A DNA stretch of 64,000 nt from Rhodanobacter sp. FW104-R8. GTDB taxonomy: Bacteria > Pseudomonadota > Gammaproteobacteria > Xanthomonadales > Rhodanobacteraceae. Below are positions 44,580-55,630 of the stretch, piece by piece. The notes below the pieces were generated by a model. That model did no database searches. It saw only the letters and a program-made list of their open reading frames with translations, and had not been told where the DNA came from. Within the stretch, counting starts at the first letter, position 1. Each line of letters begins with the position of its first letter. The DNA lies in NCBI RefSeq assembly GCF_001617365.1, contig NZ_LVJR01000027.1, positions 62,001 to 126,000 of the forward strand, written 5' to 3'. The position numbers were made by a program, and so were the translations under genes.

Positions 44580-45698
44580 TCACGGCGCGCACCTGAACGA
44601 ATCAGGCGGGACGCAGTGCAGCCGCCAGTCCGCACCAAGCATGCGCTGATCGACCACCTGCAGCTGCCAGCGCCGCGCCATGTCACTGAGCGTGGGCAGC
44701 TGCAGCAGCGGGCGCGCGCTGTCGCCCAGCAGCAGCGGGGCGACGTAGAGCAGCAGTTCGTCGACCAGGCCGGCGGCGAACAAGGCGCCGCACAGGGTCG
44801 GACCGGCCTCGACATGCACTTCGTTGCAGCCGCGCCCGGCCAGCAGGGCCAGCGCGGCGCGCAGGTCGAGCGCGTCGCCTTGCGTGGCCAGCACCACCCG
44901 CTCGACCCGGGCAAAACGGTCATCGGTGCATGGTGCCGCCACACCATGCAGCAGCAGGGTCGGCGCCGAACCGTCCAGCACATGGCTGCCGGCCGGCGTG
45001 CGCAGCTGGCGGTCCAGCACGACGCGCAACGGCGGGGTGAACTCCTCGTCCTGCGGCAGCCGCACGGTGAACCGCGGGTCGTCGGCGAGCACGGTGCCGC
45101 AGCCGCTGAGGATCGCCGAGCTGCGCGCGCGCCAGCGCTGCACGTCGGCGCGCGCGGCCTCGCCGGTGATCCACTTCGACTCGCCGTTGGCGAGAGCGGT
45201 GCGGCCGTCCAGGCTCATCGCCAGCTTCACCCGCACGAACGGGCGGCCGCGCTCGATCCGGCTGAAGAAGCCGACGTTCAACTCACGCGCGGCCTCGCGC
45301 ATCAGGCCCGATTCGACCGTGATGCCGGCGGCGCGCAACTTGCCGATGCCGCGGCCGTCGACCTGCGGGAACGGGTCCTCTGCCGCGATGACCACCCGCC
45401 CGACGGCGGCGGCAATCAACGCATCGGCGCAGGGCGGCGTGCGCCCGTGGTGCGCGCACGGCTCAAGCGTCACGTAGGCGGTGGCACCACACGCCCGCTC
45501 GCCCGCCTCGCGCAGCGCGAACACCTCGGCATGCGGTTCGCCGGCACGCTGATGGAAACCGGTGCCGACGACCTCGTCGCCGCGCGCGATCACGCAACCC
45601 ACGCGCGGATTCGGCTGGGTGGTGTACAGGCCGCGCTCGGCCAGGCGCAGGGCGTGCGCCATGTGGGTGTGATCAACAGCCGAATAAGAGTCGGTCAC
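44580..45698 (-). CDS. ribD: Riboflavin deaminase/reductase
   Basis: A 372-residue bifunctional enzyme that deaminates the pyrimidine from GTP and then reduces its ribose. Residues 1-150 form a cytidine-deaminase-like domain with HAEVFAL and PCAHHGRTPPC as zinc ligands (His, Cys, Cys). From about 150 is the reductase domain with VRVKLAMSLDGRTAL and WITGEAARADVQRWR. The start is GTG; later ATGs exist, but the DHTHMAHAL lead fits the family. It lies upstream of the FMN riboswitch, an unusual order. The last stretch SFRCAP lies just before the riboswitch region. Confidence 0.93.
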   Translation of the reverse strand: MTDSYSAVDHTHMAHALRLAERGLYTTQPNPRVGCVIARGDEVVGTGFHQRAGEPHAEVFALREAGERACGATAYVTLEPCAHHGRTPPCADALIAAAVGRVVIAAEDPFPQVDGRGIGKLRAAGITVESGLMREAARELNVGFFSRIERGRPFVRVKLAMSLDGRTALANGESKWITGEAARADVQRWRARSSAILSGCGTVLADDPRFTVRLPQDEEFTPPLRVVLDRQLRTPAGSHVLDGSAPTLLLHGVAAPCTDDRFARVERVVLATQGDALDLRAALALLAGRGCNEVHVEAGPTLCGALFAAGLVDELLLYVAPLLLGDSARPLLQLPTLSDMARRWQLQVVDQRMLGADWRLHCVPPDSFRCAP

Positions 45699-45711
45699 GC
45701 TGCCGCACCTT

Positions 45712-45784
45712 TGTAGGAGCGCACCCTGTGCGCGAAAAACTTGCGTTGCGGCGACATCATTCGCGCACAGGGTGCGCTCCTACA
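45712..45784. repeat. GTAGGAGC-type inverted repeat between nrdR and ribD
   Basis: Two 24-base arms, beginning TGTAGGAGCGCACCCTGTGC and ending GCACAGGGTGCGCTCCTACA, are perfect inverted copies around a 25-base spacer. A second pair of the same sequence lies near 55459. Confidence 0.9.
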
Positions 45785-45793
45785 GGCACCGCG

Positions 45794-46306
45794 TCATTTG
45801 CCTTCGCGCTTGCCGCCGCCGAGCAAGGGCAACTGCAGATCGGCCAGCCCCGGCAGGTCGCGTTCCAGCTTCTCGATCTCCTCGCGGAACGCATGCACGT
45901 CTTCGAACTTGCGGTAGACCGAAGCGAAACGCACATAGGCGACCTGGTCGAGGTTCTTCAGCTCGCGCATCACCAGCTCGCCGAGCTGGCGCGACGGCAC
46001 CTCGCGCTCGCCGCTGCGGCGCAGGTCGTTGATGATCGCGCGTACCGCGGCGTCCACCGCGTCACTGGCCACCGGCCGCTTCTGCAGTGCACGCTCGAAG
46101 CTGACGCGCAGCTTGCGCTCGTCGAACGTCTCGCGCCGCTCGCCGCTCTTCACGATCGTCGGCAGCTTGAGTTCGGCGGTCTCGAACGTGTTGAAGCGCT
46201 CGCCGCACTGCTCGCATTCCCGCCGACGACGCACGCTGGCACCGTCCTCGGTAAGCCGCGAATCGATCACGCGGGTGTCTTCGTGCTGGCAGAAGGGGCA
46301 ATGCAT
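45794..46306 (-). CDS. nrdR: Transcriptional repressor NrdR
   Basis: A 170-residue repressor of ribonucleotide reductase genes that senses ATP and dATP. The zinc ribbon has Cys3, Cys6 and the later CEQCGERF pair; [20 protein letters not shown] is the typical N-terminus (VIDSR). An ATP-cone covers about 45-140 ([18 protein letters not shown]). Length is slightly above the usual 150-160 because of the C-terminal GGGKREGK. NrdR-glyA neighbourhood is normal. The target NrdR boxes are not in this window. Confidence 0.96.
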   Translation of the reverse strand: MHCPFCQHEDTRVIDSRLTEDGASVRRRRECEQCGERFNTFETAELKLPTIVKSGERRETFDERKLRVSFERALQKRPVASDAVDAAVRAIINDLRRSGEREVPSRQLGELVMRELKNLDQVAYVRFASVYRKFEDVHAFREEIEKLERDLPGLADLQLPLLGGGKREGK

Positions 46307-46311
46307 AAAGT

Positions 46312-46402
46312 CAGGAGTGAGAGTAGAGAAGTGAGCAACGAGAGGGAAGCATCAGCGTCGGCTTTCTCTCACTTCTCACTCCTCTCCGCTCACTTCTCGC
46401 CC
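46312..46402. repeat. GAGTGAG-type inverted repeat between glyA and nrdR
   Basis: Purine-rich GAGTGAGAGTAGAGAAGTGAG faces the pyrimidine-rich CTCACTTCTCACTCCTCTCC and CTCACTTCTC. Two relatives lie near 49533 and 57041. Confidence 0.75.
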
Positions 46403-47671
46403 TCAGCCGTAGACCGGGAATTTGTGGCACTGCGCCGTTACCGCCTCGCGCACGCGGGCGATCACCGCCTCGTCGCCCGGCGCGTCCAGCACGTCGCAGA
46501 TCCAGCTGGTCAGTTCGGTCACGTCCGCTTCCTTGTAGCCGCGGGTAGTGACGGCCGGGGTGCCGACGCGCAGGCCGGAGGTGACGAACGGCTTGCGTGG
46601 GTCGTTCGGCACGGCGTTCTTGTTGACCGTGATGTGTGCGTTGCCCAGCGCTTCCTCGGCGGCCTTGCCGGTAACGTCGCGGCCGATCAGGTCGACCAGC
46701 ATCAGGTGGTTCTCGGTGCCGCCGGAGACGATCTTGTAGCCGCGTGCGATGAAGGTCTTCGCCATTGCCTTGGCGTTCTTCACCACCTGGGCCTGATACT
46801 CCTTGAACGCCGGCTCCAGCGCCTCCTTGAACGCCACCGCCTTGGCTGCGATCACGTGCATCAGCGGGCCGCCCTGGATGCCGGGGAACACGATCGATTG
46901 CAGCTTCTTCTCGATCTCCTCGGCCGCCGGCCCCATACCGGCATGGCTCGCGACGATGATGCCGCCGCGCGGGCCGCGCAGGGTCTTGTGGGTGGTGGAG
47001 GTGACCACGTGCGCGTGCGGCAGCGGGCTCGGGTACACGCCGGCGGCGACCAGGCCGGCGACGTGGGCCATGTCCACGAAGAGGTAGGCGCCGACCTTGT
47101 CGGCGATGGCGCGGAAACGCGCCCAGTCCATCACCTGCGAATAGGCGGAGAAACCGGCCACGATCATCTTCGGCTGGTGCTCGACGGCAAGGCGCTCGAC
47201 CTCGTCGTAGTCGACCAGGCCGTTCTCGTCCACGCCGTACTGCACCGCGTCGAGGATCTTGCCGGAGAGGTTCACCTTGGCGCCGTGGGTGAGATGGCCG
47301 CCGTGGGCCAGGCTCATGCCGAGGATCTTGTCGCCCGGCTGCAGCAGTGCGAAATACACCGCCTGGTTAGCCTGCGAGCCGGAATGCGGCTGCACGTTGG
47401 CGTAGTCGCAGTCGAACAGTTGCTTGAGCCGCTCGATCGCCAGCCTCTCGGCGACGTCCACGTACTCGCAGCCGCCGTAGTAGCGCTTGCCCGGGTAGCC
47501 CTCGGCGTACTTGTTGGTGAGCTTGGAACCCTGTGCTTCCATCACCCGCGGGCTGGCGTAGTTCTCCGAGGCGATCAGCTCGACGTGGTCTTCCTGGCGC
47601 CGACCTTCGTCGGCGATGGCCTTGGCCAGTTCGTCGTCGTAACCGGCAATCGTGCAGTCCTTGGGGAACAT
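46403..47671 (-). CDS. glyA: Serine hydroxymethyltransferase
   Basis: A 422-residue PLP enzyme that interconverts serine and glycine while charging tetrahydrofolate with a one-carbon unit. The PLP Lys is in [12 protein letters not shown] near 232; [21 protein letters not shown] near 52 and [10 protein letters not shown] near 32 are typical. It ends with PVYG. The start MFPKDCTI fits the family, while 31 in-frame codons upstream look non-coding. It is divergent from ettA with about 190 bases between them. No riboswitch is seen before it. Confidence 0.96.
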   Translation of the reverse strand: MFPKDCTIAGYDDELAKAIADEGRRQEDHVELIASENYASPRVMEAQGSKLTNKYAEGYPGKRYYGGCEYVDVAERLAIERLKQLFDCDYANVQPHSGSQANQAVYFALLQPGDKILGMSLAHGGHLTHGAKVNLSGKILDAVQYGVDENGLVDYDEVERLAVEHQPKMIVAGFSAYSQVMDWARFRAIADKVGAYLFVDMAHVAGLVAAGVYPSPLPHAHVVTSTTHKTLRGPRGGIIVASHAGMGPAAEEIEKKLQSIVFPGIQGGPLMHVIAAKAVAFKEALEPAFKEYQAQVVKNAKAMAKTFIARGYKIVSGGTENHLMLVDLIGRDVTGKAAEEALGNAHITVNKNAVPNDPRKPFVTSGLRVGTPAVTTRGYKEADVTELTSWICDVLDAPGDEAVIARVREAVTAQCHKFPVYG

Positions 47672-47861
47672 TCTGGCCTCGGCAGGTGGTGGCGGGATTA
47701 GCCGGAAAGTGTAGCGCCGCCGGGCGTTTGCGGCCACCTGCCGGGCGGAACCGGACGGCAGCATCGGCGTGACGCCACAAGCCGCTATACTGCGCGGTTT
47801 GACGAATTCCCTTTCCGTACCGACCTAAGCAGGCGGTGCGGCGCACGCCTTCGGAGGTTGC

Positions 47862-49529
<1,668 letters not shown>

Positions 49530-49532
49530 GAG

Positions 49533-49613
49533 CAGGAGTGAGTAGAGAGGAGTGAACAGTGAGAGAAAGCCGTCTTCTCTCTTTTCTCACTCCTCTCCAC
49601 TCACTTCTCGCTC
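49533..49613. repeat. GAGTGAG-type inverted repeat between ettA and pyrF
   Basis: AGGAGTGAGTAGAGAGGAGTGA at the left is folded back by CTCACTCCTCTCCACTCACTTC at the right. It extends in frame upstream of pyrF and could be misread as part of that gene. Confidence 0.75.
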
Positions 49614-49632
49614 TTCATTCAGGAGACTTTCG

Positions 49633-50451
49633 ATGCACTTCATGCAATCCCTGCGACAGGCATGGGCCCGCAACGACTCGCTGGTCTGCGTGGGCCTCGA
49701 CCCGGAGCCGGCGAAGTTTCCCGTGCACCTGCGTGATGCGCCCGACGCGGTGTTCGAGTTCTGCCGAGCCATCGTCGACGCCACCGCCGACCTGGCCTGC
49801 GCGTTCAAGCCGCAGATCGCGCACTTCGCCGCGCTGCGCGGCGAAGACGCGCTGGAGCGGCTGATCGCGCACATCCACGCGAAGCACCCCGGCGTGCCGG
49901 TGATCCTCGACGCCAAGCGCGGCGACATCGGCAGTACCGCACAGCACTACGCCACCGAGGCGTTCGAACGCTACCGCGCCGACGCGGTCACCCTGAACCC
50001 GTACCTGGGCCGCGACTCGATCCAGCCATTCCTCGACCGTGCCGACAAGGGCGTGATCCTGCTCTGCCGCACCTCCAACCCCGGCGGCGCGGATTTCCAG
50101 GCGCTGGATTGCGGCGGCCTGCCGCTGTACCTGCGCGTGGCCGAAACCGTTGCCCGCGACTGGAACGCCAACGGCAACTGCGCCCTGGTCACCGGCGCCA
50201 CCTGGCCGGAAGAGCTGGGCAAGGTGCGCGCCGTGGTCGGCGACATGCCGCTGCTGGTGCCCGGCATCGGCGCCCAGGGCGGCGACGTGGAGGCGGTGCT
50301 GCGCCACGGCCGCACGGCTGCCGGCACGGGCCTGCTGATCAGTTCGTCTCGCGCGATCCTGTACGCCGGCCACGGCGAGGATTTCGCCGCGGCCGCGCGT
50401 GCCGCCGCCGGCGAACTGCGCGACGCCATCAACCGCTACCGCCGCGGCTGA
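49633..50451 (+). CDS. pyrF: Orotidine 5'-phosphate decarboxylase
   Basis: A 272-residue TIM-barrel enzyme that makes UMP from OMP. It belongs to the longer PyrF subfamily found in actinobacteria, mycobacteria and xanthomonads. The catalytic Lys/Asp network lies in [20 protein letters not shown] near 92; [14 protein letters not shown] at the start and [11 protein letters not shown] near 205 are typical. The start at MHFMQSL has an AGGAG site; reading further upstream would run through a repeat element. No neighbour of pyrimidine synthesis is seen. Confidence 0.94.
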   Translation: MHFMQSLRQAWARNDSLVCVGLDPEPAKFPVHLRDAPDAVFEFCRAIVDATADLACAFKPQIAHFAALRGEDALERLIAHIHAKHPGVPVILDAKRGDIGSTAQHYATEAFERYRADAVTLNPYLGRDSIQPFLDRADKGVILLCRTSNPGGADFQALDCGGLPLYLRVAETVARDWNANGNCALVTGATWPEELGKVRAVVGDMPLLVPGIGAQGGDVEAVLRHGRTAAGTGLLISSSRAILYAGHGEDFAAAARAAAGELRDAINRYRRG

Positions 50452-50475
50452 GCGAATCGCGCGCCGGCACCGCGG

Positions 50476-50733
50476 TCAACCCGTCGCCGTCTTCGCCGCC
50501 TGCAGCGCCTTCGTCTTCAGGTCCAGCGTGTCCGCCGCGTCCAGCAGTGCGCGCGCAAAGCTGCGCACCTCGGCGGGACGCAAGGCATACCAGTTGCCGC
50601 TCTTGCTGGCTTCGTCCACCTTGCGGCCCGCACGGGACACGCAGTGCGGCCGGAAGATCACCATGCCGGTCAGCGATTCCGAGCTGATGTCCGCCGAGAC
50701 GATCTGCATGTGCGTTTCATCTTCTTTCTTCAC
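50476..50733 (-). CDS. Small conserved-looking hypothetical protein
   Basis: An 85-residue protein without signal peptide or membrane helix. Highlights are MQIVSADISSESLTGMVIFRPHCVSRAGRK and ALRPAEVRSFARALLDAADTLDL, the latter a likely amphipathic helix. The first half alternates strands and contains RPHC and a basic AGRK. I do not recognise a family. The GTG start has GGGAGAG five bases upstream; the ATG at 50709 is an alternative. It is convergent with pyrF and may be transcribed alone. Confidence 0.6.
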   Translation of the reverse strand: MKKEDETHMQIVSADISSESLTGMVIFRPHCVSRAGRKVDEASKSGNWYALRPAEVRSFARALLDAADTLDLKTKALQAAKTATG

Positions 50734-50933
50734 CGAACTCTCCCGGGCGGGAGTCCGCCCCGGTCCCACTCTACGCCATCGCAAATTCAGCCGATGTTCC
50801 CGCGTGTGTCACAGCACCTGCACGGCCGCTGGTTTCCGTCGCGGGCGTTGCTTGGGTCATGCATCGTGCCGCCTGGATGTCGATGCGACTTGGTCGCCGT
50901 CGGTCGCCCTCCGGACAAGGGCACGCCGCCGCA

Positions 50934-51308
50934 TCAACGCATGTGCACCCAGTACACGCGCATGCCGTGGGCGCGGTCTTCGGCACGATGCCCGTCGCGC
51001 CCATCCATCACGATGCCCCAGGCCGAACGCAACATCCCCGCCTGCACGCGGTCGATGCGCACCTGTTCGCCGCTGGGAATGATGAAGGCCGCCTCGACCA
51101 CCATCACCCCGTTGCGCTCGAACACCAGGCTTGCCAGCCGGCCAACGCCGGCACCCCAGCCGACGTGCAGCTCGCACGCCACCGGCGTGAATACGCCGCG
51201 GTTGTCCAGGCTCCACCCTTCCGTCTTGCTGAGCAGCGACTGCAGGCTGGGATCGGTCCAGTCGACGTTGTTGGCCTGGGCGCTCCACGGCGGCGGCTTC
51301 ACGTCCAT
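50934..51308 (-). CDS. Hypothetical protein
   Basis: A 124-residue protein of unknown function. It starts MDVKPPPWSAQANNVDW with GGAG five bases upstream and ends with WVHMR. The central part (GWSLDNRGVFTPVACELHVGW, VMVVEAAFIIPSG, GMLRSAWGIVMDGRDGHR) looks like a beta-rich single domain, which could fit a PilZ- or lipocalin-sized fold, but no family motif is clear. No export signal. It lies alone between small genes and def; the 200 bases before it show no feature. Confidence 0.55.
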   Translation of the reverse strand: MDVKPPPWSAQANNVDWTDPSLQSLLSKTEGWSLDNRGVFTPVACELHVGWGAGVGRLASLVFERNGVMVVEAAFIIPSGEQVRIDRVQAGMLRSAWGIVMDGRDGHRAEDRAHGMRVYWVHMR

Positions 51309-51515
51309 GGCGACTCCGCACCGCGCGCCGGCGGCCCGTGGCGGCGGTCCAGGCCGGCGCGGGCGCACGCCGTGCCCTGGCGGGTACCGCGCCCGGACCG
51401 GCCGGGAATGGCATGAAGGCGGAGTTCGCGTGGCGGCATGGACAAGGTATCGGCGGAACCGGCCGGCGCTTGAGCCGCCATTCCGCGCCCGGCGGGCAGC
51501 CGGGCCCGCGAACGT

Positions 51516-52052
51516 TCATTCGTCTGCCAGCTCCTGCCCCGGAAACAGCACGCCGGTGTAGCCGAACTTGCTGAAATCGGTGATGCGCGAGGGATACAGC
51601 CGGCCGATCAGGTGGTCGCACTCGTGCTGCACCACGCGGGCATGGAAGCCCTCGGCGGTGCGCTCGATGCGCGCGCCCCGCGGGTCGACGCCTTCGTAGC
51701 GGATCAGCGTGTAGCGGTTCACCGCGCCGCGCAGGCCGGGTACCGACAGGCAGCCTTCCCAGCCCTCCTCCATGTCCTGCGACAGCGGCGTGATCACCGG
51801 GTTGAGCAGGATCGTGCGCGGCACTTCGGGAGCATTGGGATAGCGCTCGGAATGCTCGAAGCCGAAGATCACCAGCTGCAGGTCGACACCGATCTGCGGT
51901 GCGGCCAGGCCGACCCCATCGGCGGCCTGCATAGTCTCGAACATGTCGGCGATCAGCGCGTCGAGTTCGGCGCTGCCGAGCATCGCGGCAGGCACCAGCG
52001 GCGCGATGCGCAGCAGGCGCGGGTCGCCCATCTTGAGGATTTCACGGATCAT
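51516..52052 (-). CDS. def: Peptide deformylase
   Basis: A 178-residue metalloenzyme that removes the formyl group of new proteins. The three family motifs are present: [10 protein letters not shown] near 46, EGCLSVPG near 103 with the metal-binding Cys, and HECDHLIG near 146 (HExxH with Cys in third position). The start [13 protein letters not shown] is canonical. It is longer by several residues at the C-terminus than E. coli Def and is not next to fmt, so it may be a second copy. It is followed, on the same strand, by two small unknown genes. Confidence 0.95.
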   Translation of the reverse strand: MIREILKMGDPRLLRIAPLVPAAMLGSAELDALIADMFETMQAADGVGLAAPQIGVDLQLVIFGFEHSERYPNAPEVPRTILLNPVITPLSQDMEEGWEGCLSVPGLRGAVNRYTLIRYEGVDPRGARIERTAEGFHARVVQHECDHLIGRLYPSRITDFSKFGYTGVLFPGQELADE

Positions 52053-52187
52053 GCAGGCCTCACGCTCGAACGCCGTTACCTGATGACTTGTGGTCGACGC
52101 GGCCCATTGCAAGCGGTGCCGCCCCGCGCCTCAACTGCAACACGCCGGGCAGGGCCTCGTGCCGATTTGCCGAACCCGCGGGCGGGT

Positions 52188-52991
52188 TCAGCCGCCGAAC
52201 ACCTTCTTCAGCAGGTCGGTGGTGCGCGCGCCCGGGTTGTGGCGGATCGACTGCTCCTGCTCGCCGATGGTGGTGAACAACCCGTCCAGCGTCTTCGCCG
52301 TCACGTAGTCGTCCAGGTTCAGCGGACCGCCGCCCTTGGCCGACTTGCCGCCACCGAGCGCGCCCAGCGATCCCAGGGCGCCGCCGAGCGCCCCGCCGCC
52401 GCTGCCGGAGGTGAAGGCCTTGTACTTCTGGGTCACGCCGACGCTGTCGGTGGCCTTGGCCACGATCGGATGGATGCGCGCGGTCAGCGCGTCGCCGGCG
52501 ACGCGGCGGAAGAAGTCGGTGGCCGCGTGGTCGCCGCCGGTGAGGATGCCGCGCGCGTCGTCCAGGGTCATCTTGCGGATCGCGTCGCCGAAGATCTCGG
52601 CCACCTGCGGCACCGCCTTCTCCGCCGCCCGGTTCATGCTCAGCTCGAACGCGTCGACCTTGGCGCCCTGGCCCAGCTCGCGCGCCAGCTTGCCGGCCTG
52701 CTCCAGCTTGCCCGGCAGCGGGATGCGCACCTTGCCGTTGTTCCAGAAACCGCCGTCGCGGCCGAGGCTGTTGATCGCGTTGGTGGTGCCCTTGGCCAGC
52801 GCCTCCTTGAGGCCGGCAGCGATGTCGCTGGTGGGCAGGTTGCCGCCGAGCTGCGGCGAGCTGGAGGCATGCGTCGACTGCTTGACCTTGTTCAGCAGGT
52901 CCTTGAACTGGCCGGAGCCGACGGCCGCGACCGGCAGGGCGGCGGCAACGAGGACGAGGCCCAACAGGCCGTGGCGAACCGGGATGCGCAT
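52188..52991 (-). CDS. DUF4197 family exported protein
   Basis: A 267-residue protein with an N-terminal signal peptide (LLGLVLVAAALPVAA then VG). The DUF4197 region covers most of it: AAGLKEALAKGTTNAINSLG, then LEQAGKLARELGQG, MTLDDARGILTGGDHAATDFFRR, and a C-terminal DGLFTTIGEQEQSIRHNPGARTTDLLKKVFG. It has a Gly/Ser-rich linker near 200-225. The function is unknown. It is predicted to be periplasmic and helical. No lipobox Cys is present. It lies divergent from cstA. Confidence 0.87.
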   Translation of the reverse strand: MRIPVRHGLLGLVLVAAALPVAAVGSGQFKDLLNKVKQSTHASSSPQLGGNLPTSDIAAGLKEALAKGTTNAINSLGRDGGFWNNGKVRIPLPGKLEQAGKLARELGQGAKVDAFELSMNRAAEKAVPQVAEIFGDAIRKMTLDDARGILTGGDHAATDFFRRVAGDALTARIHPIVAKATDSVGVTQKYKAFTSGSGGGALGGALGSLGALGGGKSAKGGGPLNLDDYVTAKTLDGLFTTIGEQEQSIRHNPGARTTDLLKKVFGG

Positions 52992-53164
52992 GACGGATTC
53001 CAGGGTGGTCGGCGGGGCCGCCAGTGTAGCGCCGCCGCCTCGCCACGGCGTGACGGGGAACGGGAGGCTATTCGACCAAAGGCTAATACCGATCGGTCGT
53101 TTCCGGCATTGACCGCCGCCGCCGGCAGGGCGACCCTTGCAGCTATCGCCGAGGAGAGCCACTC

Positions 53165-55240
53165 ATGCAAGCTGCTGTCATACCCAAGCCCAGTCCGGCC
53201 AGCAAGATCCTGTGGGTCGCCATCGCCATCGTCGGCGCGTTCTGCCTGGGCGTGGTCGCCCTGCGCCGGGGCGAGCCGATCAATGCGATCTGGCTGGTCG
53301 CCGCGTCGATCGCGATCTTCGTGATCGGCTACCGCTTCTACGGCAAGTTCGTGGAGCACTCGGTGCTGCAGCTCGACCCCAGCCGCGCGCCGCCCTCGGT
53401 GCTGCGCAACGACGGGCTCGACTACGTGCCCACCGACAAGTGGGTGGTATTCGGCCACCATTTCGCCGCGATCGCCGGCGCCGGCCCGCTGGTCGGCCCG
53501 GTGCTGGCCGCGCAGATGGGCTACCTGCCCGGCACGCTGTGGATCCTGTTCGGCGTGGTATTCGCCGGCGCGGTGCAGGACTTCATGATCCTCGGACTCT
53601 CGCTGCGCCGCGATGCCCGTTCGCTGGGCCACATGCTGCGCGAGGAGCTGGGGCCGTTGCCCGGCATCGTGGCGATGATCGGCGTGCTGGTGCTGATGAT
53701 GATCGTGCTGGCGGTGCTGGCGCTGGTGGTGGTCAAGGCGCTCACCCACAGCCCGTGGGGCACCTTCACCGTGGCCGCCACGATCCCGATCGCGCTGCTG
53801 ATGGGCGCCTACCTGCGCTGGTTCCGCCCGGGCCGCATCCTCGAGGTGTCGATCATCGGCCTGGTGCTGCTGCTGGCCTCGATCTGGTTCGGCAAGATCG
53901 TGTACGACACGCCGGCGCTCGCCACGCTGTTCGACTTCGACGCCAAGGCGCTGGCCTGGCTGCTGATCGCCTACGGTTTCTGCGCCTCGGTGCTGCCGGT
54001 GTGGCTGCTGCTGGCGCCGCGCGACTACCTCTCCACCTTCCTCAAGATCGGCACCATCGCGCTGCTGGCGCTGGCGATCTTCCTGGCCGCGCCGACCTTG
54101 CAGCTGCCGGCGGTGACCAAGTTCATCGACGGCACCGGTCCGGTGTTCGCCGGCAACCTGTTCCCGTTCCTGTTCATCACCATCGCCTGCGGCGCGGTCT
54201 CCGGCTGGCACTCGATCATCGCCTCCGGCACCACGCCCAAGCTGCTCGCCAACGAGGGCCAGGCGCGCATGGTCGGCTACGGCGGCATGCTGATGGAGGC
54301 GTTCGTGGCGATCATGGCGCTGGTCGCCGCCGCCTCGCTGCACCCGGGCGTGTACTTCGCGATGAACTCGCCGGGGGCGATCGTCGGCACCACCGTGCAG
54401 GATGCCGCCACCGCGATCAGCCAGTGGGGCTTCGTGGTGACGCCGGACGAGCTGCTGCAGACGGCCAAGGACATCGGCGAAAGCAGCATCCTCGGCCGCG
54501 CCGGCGGCGCGCCGACGCTGGCGGTGGGCATGGCCCAGCTGCTGCACAACATCATCCCCGGCGGCGGCATGATGGCGTTCTGGTACCACTACGCGATCCT
54601 GTTCGAGGCGCTGTTCATCCTCACCACGGTGGACGCCGGCACCCGCGTGGGCCGTTTCATGATCCAGGAGATCGCCGGCCTGGTGTACAAGCCGCTGCAG
54701 GCCACCGAGTCGTGGACCGGCAACCTCTTGGCCACCGCGATCTGCGTGGCGCTGTGGGGCTACTTCCTGTACCAGGGCGCGGTCGACCCGCTGGGCGGCA
54801 TCAATACCCTGTGGCCGCTGTTCGGCATCGCCAACCAGATGCTGGCCGCGATCGCGCTGATGCTGGCCACCGTGGTGGTGGTGAAGCTCAAGCGCGAGCG
54901 CTACGTGTGGGTACCGGGCATCCCCGCGTTGTGGCTGATCGTCTGCACGCTCACCGCCGGCTATGAAAAGCTGGTCGGCCCGATCAGCTTCACCGCTGCC
55001 GCCAACAAGTACTCGGCGGCCATGCAGCAGGGCAAGCTGCTGGCCCCGGCCAAGACCCAGGCCGCGATGCAGCAGATCGTCACCAACAACTACGTCGACA
55101 TGGTGATGACCGGCCTGTTCATGCTGCTGGTCGTGGCGATGGTGCTGTTCTGCCTGAATGCCGTGGTCAAGGCCTGGAACATCAACCATCCGACCGCGCA
55201 CGAAGAGCCCTACGTAGCGCTGAGCAGCGTGGCCGGCTGA
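53165..55240 (+). CDS. cstA: Carbon starvation protein CstA, peptide/pyruvate transporter
   Basis: A 691-residue inner-membrane protein with about 16-18 helices. CstA was first tied to peptide uptake under carbon starvation, and CstA-like proteins are also pyruvate:H+ carriers; which applies is unknown here. Family motifs include the N-terminal GYRFYGKF, GHHFAAIAGAGPLVGPVLAAQMGYLPGTLWI (split by residues) and CGAVSGWHSIIASGTTPKLL near 345. It ends with VALSSVAG. The YbdD partner begins 11 bases later. GAGGAG lies nine bases upstream of the ATG. Confidence 0.94.
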   Translation: MQAAVIPKPSPASKILWVAIAIVGAFCLGVVALRRGEPINAIWLVAASIAIFVIGYRFYGKFVEHSVLQLDPSRAPPSVLRNDGLDYVPTDKWVVFGHHFAAIAGAGPLVGPVLAAQMGYLPGTLWILFGVVFAGAVQDFMILGLSLRRDARSLGHMLREELGPLPGIVAMIGVLVLMMIVLAVLALVVVKALTHSPWGTFTVAATIPIALLMGAYLRWFRPGRILEVSIIGLVLLLASIWFGKIVYDTPALATLFDFDAKALAWLLIAYGFCASVLPVWLLLAPRDYLSTFLKIGTIALLALAIFLAAPTLQLPAVTKFIDGTGPVFAGNLFPFLFITIACGAVSGWHSIIASGTTPKLLANEGQARMVGYGGMLMEAFVAIMALVAAASLHPGVYFAMNSPGAIVGTTVQDAATAISQWGFVVTPDELLQTAKDIGESSILGRAGGAPTLAVGMAQLLHNIIPGGGMMAFWYHYAILFEALFILTTVDAGTRVGRFMIQEIAGLVYKPLQATESWTGNLLATAICVALWGYFLYQGAVDPLGGINTLWPLFGIANQMLAAIALMLATVVVVKLKRERYVWVPGIPALWLIVCTLTAGYEKLVGPISFTAAANKYSAAMQQGKLLAPAKTQAAMQQIVTNNYVDMVMTGLFMLLVVAMVLFCLNAVVKAWNINHPTAHEEPYVALSSVAG

Positions 55241-55251
55241 GCGGGGACGCC

Positions 55252-55452
55252 ATGATGAACGCGACCACCTTCCGGTCCGTGCGCAAGTGGGCGGTGCAGA
55301 CCGCCCGCCTGTGCTGCGGGGTGCCCGACTACGACGTGTACGTGAAGCACCTGCGCGAGCATCACCCCGAGCGCCAGGTGCCCAGCTACAGGGAGTTCTT
55401 CCGCGAACGGCAGGAAGCCCGCTACAAGGGCACCGGCGGCCGCTGCTGCTGA
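55252..55452 (+). CDS. YbdD/YjiX family protein (DUF466)
   Basis: A 66-residue cytoplasmic protein that goes with CstA. It carries the family motif CCGVPDYDVYVKHL and Pro-rich REHHPERQVPSYREFF, and ends RCC. In E. coli the homologues (YbdD, YjiX) are needed for activity of CstA or BtsT. A second ATG directly follows the first. It has several Cys. The gene is 11 bases after cstA on the same strand. Confidence 0.92.
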   Translation: MMNATTFRSVRKWAVQTARLCCGVPDYDVYVKHLREHHPERQVPSYREFFRERQEARYKGTGGRCC

Positions 55453-55458
55453 GCGCGC

Positions 55459-55534
55459 GGTAGGAGCGCACCCTGTGCGCGATGCTTTTCGTCACATAAC
55501 GAAGAGCCATCGCGCACAGGGTGCGCTCCTACCG
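55459..55534. repeat. GTAGGAGC-type inverted repeat after ybdD
   Basis: CGGTAGGAGCGCACCCTGTG and its inverted copy CACAGGGTGCGCTCCTACCG around a 28-base spacer that contains TTTCGTCACATAACGAA. Same core as the pair near 45712. Confidence 0.9.
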
Positions 55535-55630
55535 CGACGCCGTGTCCCCCGCGTGCCGCCATGCCATTACGCACTGGTCGTTCATCGACCAGCGGCGACA
55601 ATAACGACATTGCCCGCACCGCCATCATCC

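Noticed and set aside
52892-55510. An 872-codon open frame opposite cstA
   Set aside because: It is antisense to cstA with its RBS and family motifs, and is extremely His/Arg/Gln-rich.
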